Source: Chloroflexota bacterium (GTDB lineage Bacteria; Chloroflexota; FW602-bin22; JAMCYS01). From it: DNA of 6,189 bases. Numbering within the stretch: the first letter of the stretch is position 1; every line of letters begins with the position of its first letter. The notes under the pieces were generated by a model that was not told the DNA's origin, searched no databases, and was given only the letters and a program-made list of their open reading frames with translations. Both the position numbers and the translations under genes were made by a program. Below, one piece after another: positions 5,215-6,189 of the stretch. The stretch lies in contig JAJZQK010000224.1 in assembly GCA_021847625.1 (NCBI GenBank), positions 1-6,189 of the forward strand. Direction: 5' to 3'.

Positions 5215-6189
5215 ATGAAGGTATTGTCCGTCTTTGGGACTCGTCCGGAAGCGATCAAGATGTTCCCGGTCGTCCAACGGCTGCAGGAGCACCCTGCCAT
5301 AGAGAGCAGGGTCTGCGTCACGGCGCAACATCGTGAGATGCTCGATCAGGTGCTGTCGCTCGTGGACATCCGGCCCGACTACGACCTAAACGTCATGCAA
5401 GCGAATCAACGCTTGTCCTACGTCACTGGCCAGGTGCTCTTGGAGGTCGAGAAGATCCTGGAGAAGGAGCGGCCCGACTGGTTGCTCGTGCAGGGTGACA
5501 CCACCACCGTCATGGCCGCCTCACTCGCGGCCTTCTACCAAGGGGTGGCCGTCGGGCACGTCGAGGCGGGCTTGCGAACCCGCGACAAGCGCCAGCCGTT
5601 CCCCGAGGAGATAAACCGGCGCATTGCCGACAATCTGGCCGACCTGCACTTCGCCCCGACGGCCAGGGCAAAGGAGAACCTCCTCGCCGAGGGGACGCCG
5701 GAGTCCGGCATCGTCGTGACGGGGAACACGATCGTCGACGCCCTGCTGTACATCCTGGCCCGGACCGACCAGCCCGGCGCCATTCTCCCTCAGGAGCCGG
5801 CCTCGCCAGATGGCAGGACGATCCTCGTGACCGTCCATCGGCGCGAGAGCTTCGGGGAGCCGCTGGAGCGCGTCTGCCAGACGATAGCCCAGATCGCCCG
5901 CGCCTATCCGAGCGCCCACGTGCTCCTTCCCGTCCATCCCAACCCGAACGTGCGCAGCGTGGTGCGGAGGGTGCTCGGCGACTTGCCCAACGTCACGCTG
6001 ACAGAACCCCTGGACTACGTGACCTTCGTCCGGGCCATGGATCGGGCCTACTTCATCCTCACCGACTCGGGGGGAGTGCAAGAGGAAGCCACCGTGCTGG
6101 GCAAGCCGGTGCTCGTGATGCGCGAGCGCACGGAACGCACCGAGGCGCTGGACGTGGGCGTGGCGAGGCGGGTGGGAACGGACAGGCAG
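5215..6189 (+). CDS. UDP-N-acetylglucosamine 2-epimerase, non-hydrolysing; 3' end cut by window
   Basis: 325 codons are present without a stop. The full family length is about 360-380 aa, so some 40-55 C-terminal residues lie outside. The enzyme interconverts UDP-GlcNAc and UDP-ManNAc in the cytoplasm, the first step toward ManNAc- or ManNAcA-containing glycans. The family signature is unmistakable: VFGTRPEAIKM (6-16, with R10 and K15), VQGDTTT (92-98, D95), GHVEAGLRT (114-122, E117), FPEEINRR (129-136, E131), TVHRRES (206-212, H208) and TDSGGVQEEA (283-292, with S285 and E290). These line up with the known catalytic and UDP-binding residues of E. coli WecB. The ATG at 5215 is preceded by AGGGCAGG and starts 14 bases after the previous stop, so it belongs to the same operon. 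No frameshift is seen. Confidence 0.96.
   Translation, partial: MKVLSVFGTRPEAIKMFPVVQRLQEHPAIESRVCVTAQHREMLDQVLSLVDIRPDYDLNVMQANQRLSYVTGQVLLEVEKILEKERPDWLLVQGDTTTVMAASLAAFYQGVAVGHVEAGLRTRDKRQPFPEEINRRIADNLADLHFAPTARAKENLLAEGTPESGIVVTGNTIVDALLYILARTDQPGAILPQEPASPDGRTILVTVHRRESFGEPLERVCQTIAQIARAYPSAHVLLPVHPNPNVRSVVRRVLGDLPNVTLTEPLDYVTFVRAMDRAYFILTDSGGVQEEATVLGKPVLVMRERTERTEALDVGVARRVGTDRQ

Noticed and set aside
5521..6081. Minus-strand open frame of 186 codons inside wecB
   Set aside because: It is fully antisense to an intact, highly conserved epimerase gene.

Overview
The window is 6.2 kb of GC-rich bacterial chromosome-type DNA. It is densely coding, with good Shine-Dalgarno sites, GTG starts and an ATGA stop/start overlap. 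I see no phage, transposon, plasmid, tRNA, rRNA or CRISPR signals. The protein styles and base composition would fit an uncultured Chloroflexota or another high-GC environmental lineage, but this is a weak guess.

Left part (1-1757). A single minus-strand gene encodes an OsmC/Ohr-family thiol peroxidase. It is separated by a 432-bp intergenic region from a divergent plus-strand DinB-superfamily gene. The stretch 3' of the OsmC gene (1-184) has three inverted repeats in a row. The OsmC leader holds a perfect 15-bp hairpin followed by an 8-bp tandem repeat next to the ribosome binding site. The DinB gene looks like its own unit, with a TTGACA-17-TAAAGT promoter, a good ribosome binding site and a hairpin plus T-rich tail after its stop.

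Middle (1758-2741). An aldo/keto reductase with the complete catalytic tetrad starts at a GTG with a strong ribosome binding site, behind its own candidate promoter.

Right part (2829-6189). Three tightly packed genes form the start of a polysaccharide or glycan operon: a GT4-like glycosyltransferase, a protein of unknown function predicted to fold as an alpha/alpha barrel, and a non-hydrolysing UDP-GlcNAc 2-epimerase (WecB type) that runs off the right edge. WecB would supply UDP-ManNAc, and the glycosyltransferase would add a sugar to a growing glycan. The middle protein is placed to modify or process that glycan. It is the best candidate in the window for an undescribed activity.

Overall this is fairly ordinary chromosome. 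I do not see clear evidence for a new defence, mobile or RNA system. The items most worth following up are the unknown alpha/alpha protein and the structured leader of the OsmC gene.
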